From an uncultured Pirellula sp. (lineage in GTDB: Bacteria; Planctomycetota; Planctomycetia; Pirellulales; Pirellulaceae), in NCBI GenBank assembly GCA_903837255.1, contig CAILTZ010000451.1, forward strand, positions 1 through 6,775: a DNA stretch of 6,775 nt, in the 5' to 3' direction. Position numbers and translations under genes: made by a program. How positions within the stretch are numbered: the stretch's first letter is position 1; the number at the start of each line of letters is the position of its first letter. Shown piece after piece: positions 6,144-6,775 of this stretch. The notes under the pieces were generated by a model. It was not told the origin of the DNA and did not search any database. It saw only the letters and a program-made list of their open reading frames with translations.

Positions 6144-6734
6144 TTAGTTGCAACCGCAAGCTGGAGCTGGAGCGGCATCGCAGCAGCTCGAAGCCGCAGG
6201 AGCCGAGCAGCTAGCACGACGGGTCTTGGCCTTGGCCATCAAACCCGCAAAATGCTTCGCGCGAGCTGGCTTGGCACAAGGATCTGCATCGCAGCAGCTG
6301 GCAGCTGGTGCTGCGCAGGGTGCTGGTGCTGGTGCTGCACAGGGTGCTGGTGCTGCATCGCAGCAAGCGGCAGGGGCAGCTGCTCCGCTGCATGCCTTCT
6401 TCTTGGCATGCAATCGAGCCAAGAGGCCTTCTCGCTTGGGAGCTGGAGCACAAGCTGGCTCACAAGCTGGAGCTGGTGCTGGTGCACAAGCAGCAGCGAC
6501 CGGAGCACTGCAGGAAGCCTTGCGTGAGTGCAAGCGAGTCAGAAGACCTTCTCGCTTTGCAGCTGGGGCACAAGCAGGAGCAGCATCACATGTTGGAGCT
6601 GGTGCTGGTGTACAGCAAGCAGCCGCAGCGGCACCGCTACAATCCTTCTTGTGGCCGAAAATTCCAGCAGAAGCACTGGAAGAGGTAGCGATCGCACATC
6701 CAACAATCGCCAAAGCAATGATCAATCGACGCAT
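6144..6734 (-). CDS. Exported Cys/Ala/Pro-rich repeat protein, function unknown
   Basis: A 196-residue low-complexity protein. Residues 1-23 are a signal peptide: two Arg, a hydrophobic run LIIALAIVG, and a SASA site before Gly24. IVGC at 10-13 also fits a lipobox, so a lipoprotein anchored at Cys13 is an alternative. The mature part contains 22 cysteines in 173 residues, often as CC or spaced by Ala/Pro. It is built from about four units beginning near 24, 60, 100 and 159. Each starts with a short basic segment (for example KREGLLTRLHSRK at 60-72), followed by a Cys-Ser and then an Ala-Pro-Cys linker of variable length. Units two and three are the most alike. Such a composition suggests disulfide cross-linking or metal binding in the envelope. 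Older chemical work described planctomycete envelopes as rich in proline and cystine, but a link to this gene is inference. The ATG at 6734 is supported by the signal peptide and a GGAG site eight bases upstream. I do not recognise a family. Confidence 0.85.
   Translation of the reverse strand: MRRLIIALAIVGCAIATSSSASAGIFGHKKDCSGAAAAACCTPAPAPTCDAAPACAPAAKREGLLTRLHSRKASCSAPVAAACAPAPAPACEPACAPAPKREGLLARLHAKKKACSGAAAPAACCDAAPAPCAAPAPAPCAAPAASCCDADPCAKPARAKHFAGLMAKAKTRRASCSAPAASSCCDAAPAPACGCN
6307..6354. repeat. 24 bp tandem duplication inside the Cys-rich gene
   Basis: Bases 6307-6330 and 6331-6354 are 24-base copies that differ at one position only (G at 6315, A at 6339). They encode two consecutive copies of the octapeptide APAPCAAP, at about residues 128-135 and 136-143. 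The near identity points to a recent duplication by slippage or unequal exchange, and it explains why the third protein unit is longer than the others. Confidence 0.8.
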
Positions 6735-6740
6735 TCGAAA

Positions 6741-6746
6741 TTCTCC
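6741..6746 (-). promoter_or_regulatory. Shine-Dalgarno site of the Cys-rich protein gene
   Basis: On the minus strand GGAGAA lies just upstream of the ATG at 6734, with eight bases between GGAG and the ATG. It is the only clear Shine-Dalgarno site in the window; the other three genes show none. This suggests strong translation of the Cys-rich protein. The window ends about 30 bases further on, so the promoter cannot be assessed. Confidence 0.7.
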
Positions 6747-6775
6747 AATAACAATAAAGGGGTAAACCGCTTCCC

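Noticed and set aside
6148..6765. Long plus-strand open frame opposite the Cys-rich gene
   Set aside because: It is Ala/Gly/Gln-rich only because it is the reverse complement of Ala/Cys/Pro codons. It has no signal peptide or domain, while the minus strand has a signal peptide, a Shine-Dalgarno site and a terminator.

Overview
The window most likely comes from a planctomycete, probably of the Pirellulaceae type. The main clue is a secreted protein whose C-terminus is an SHD1 (SLA1 homology domain 1) segment, a domain common in exported planctomycete proteins. Supporting clues are medium GC content, mostly absent Shine-Dalgarno sites and a large exported tricorn-like protease. This assignment is an inference from family knowledge, not a database result.

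Layout. Bases 1-398 hold no gene I can support. They contain nested inverted repeats built around five copies of the octamer CCACCGGA (four exact, one 7/8), then a separate perfect hairpin at 295-317. A plus-strand gene at 399-1751 encodes a 450-residue exported protein with an unrecognised body and a C-terminal SHD1 domain. It converges, across 37 bases, on a minus-strand gene at 1789-5169 encoding a 1126-residue exported tricorn protease homologue with PD40 beta-propeller repeats, a PDZ domain and an S41 peptidase core. The predicted catalytic residues Ser785, His786, Ser1017 and Glu1074 are all present. Upstream of it on the same strand, 24 bases away, lies an alpha/beta hydrolase gene at 5194-5994, so the two probably form an operon. 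Further right, also on the minus strand, a gene at 6144-6734 encodes a small exported Cys/Ala/Pro repeat protein with 22 cysteines in its mature part. It is followed by a textbook intrinsic terminator at 6030-6060.

How the parts fit. The terminator separates the Cys-rich gene from the hydrolase-tricorn pair. It also shows that the hydrolase starts at the internal ATG at 5994 rather than at the first ATG of its open frame. Three of the four proteins carry export signals, so the window is mainly about the cell envelope or outside surface. Archaeal tricorn works with an alpha/beta-hydrolase aminopeptidase called factor F1, which makes the hydrolase-tricorn pair suggestive. However, this hydrolase lacks the usual proline iminopeptidase motif and any visible signal peptide, so a shared pathway is only a hypothesis.

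The least explained parts are the structured leader region at 46-239, the Cys-rich repeat protein and the N-terminal body of the SHD1 protein. I see no CRISPR array, tRNA, rRNA or complete mobile element.
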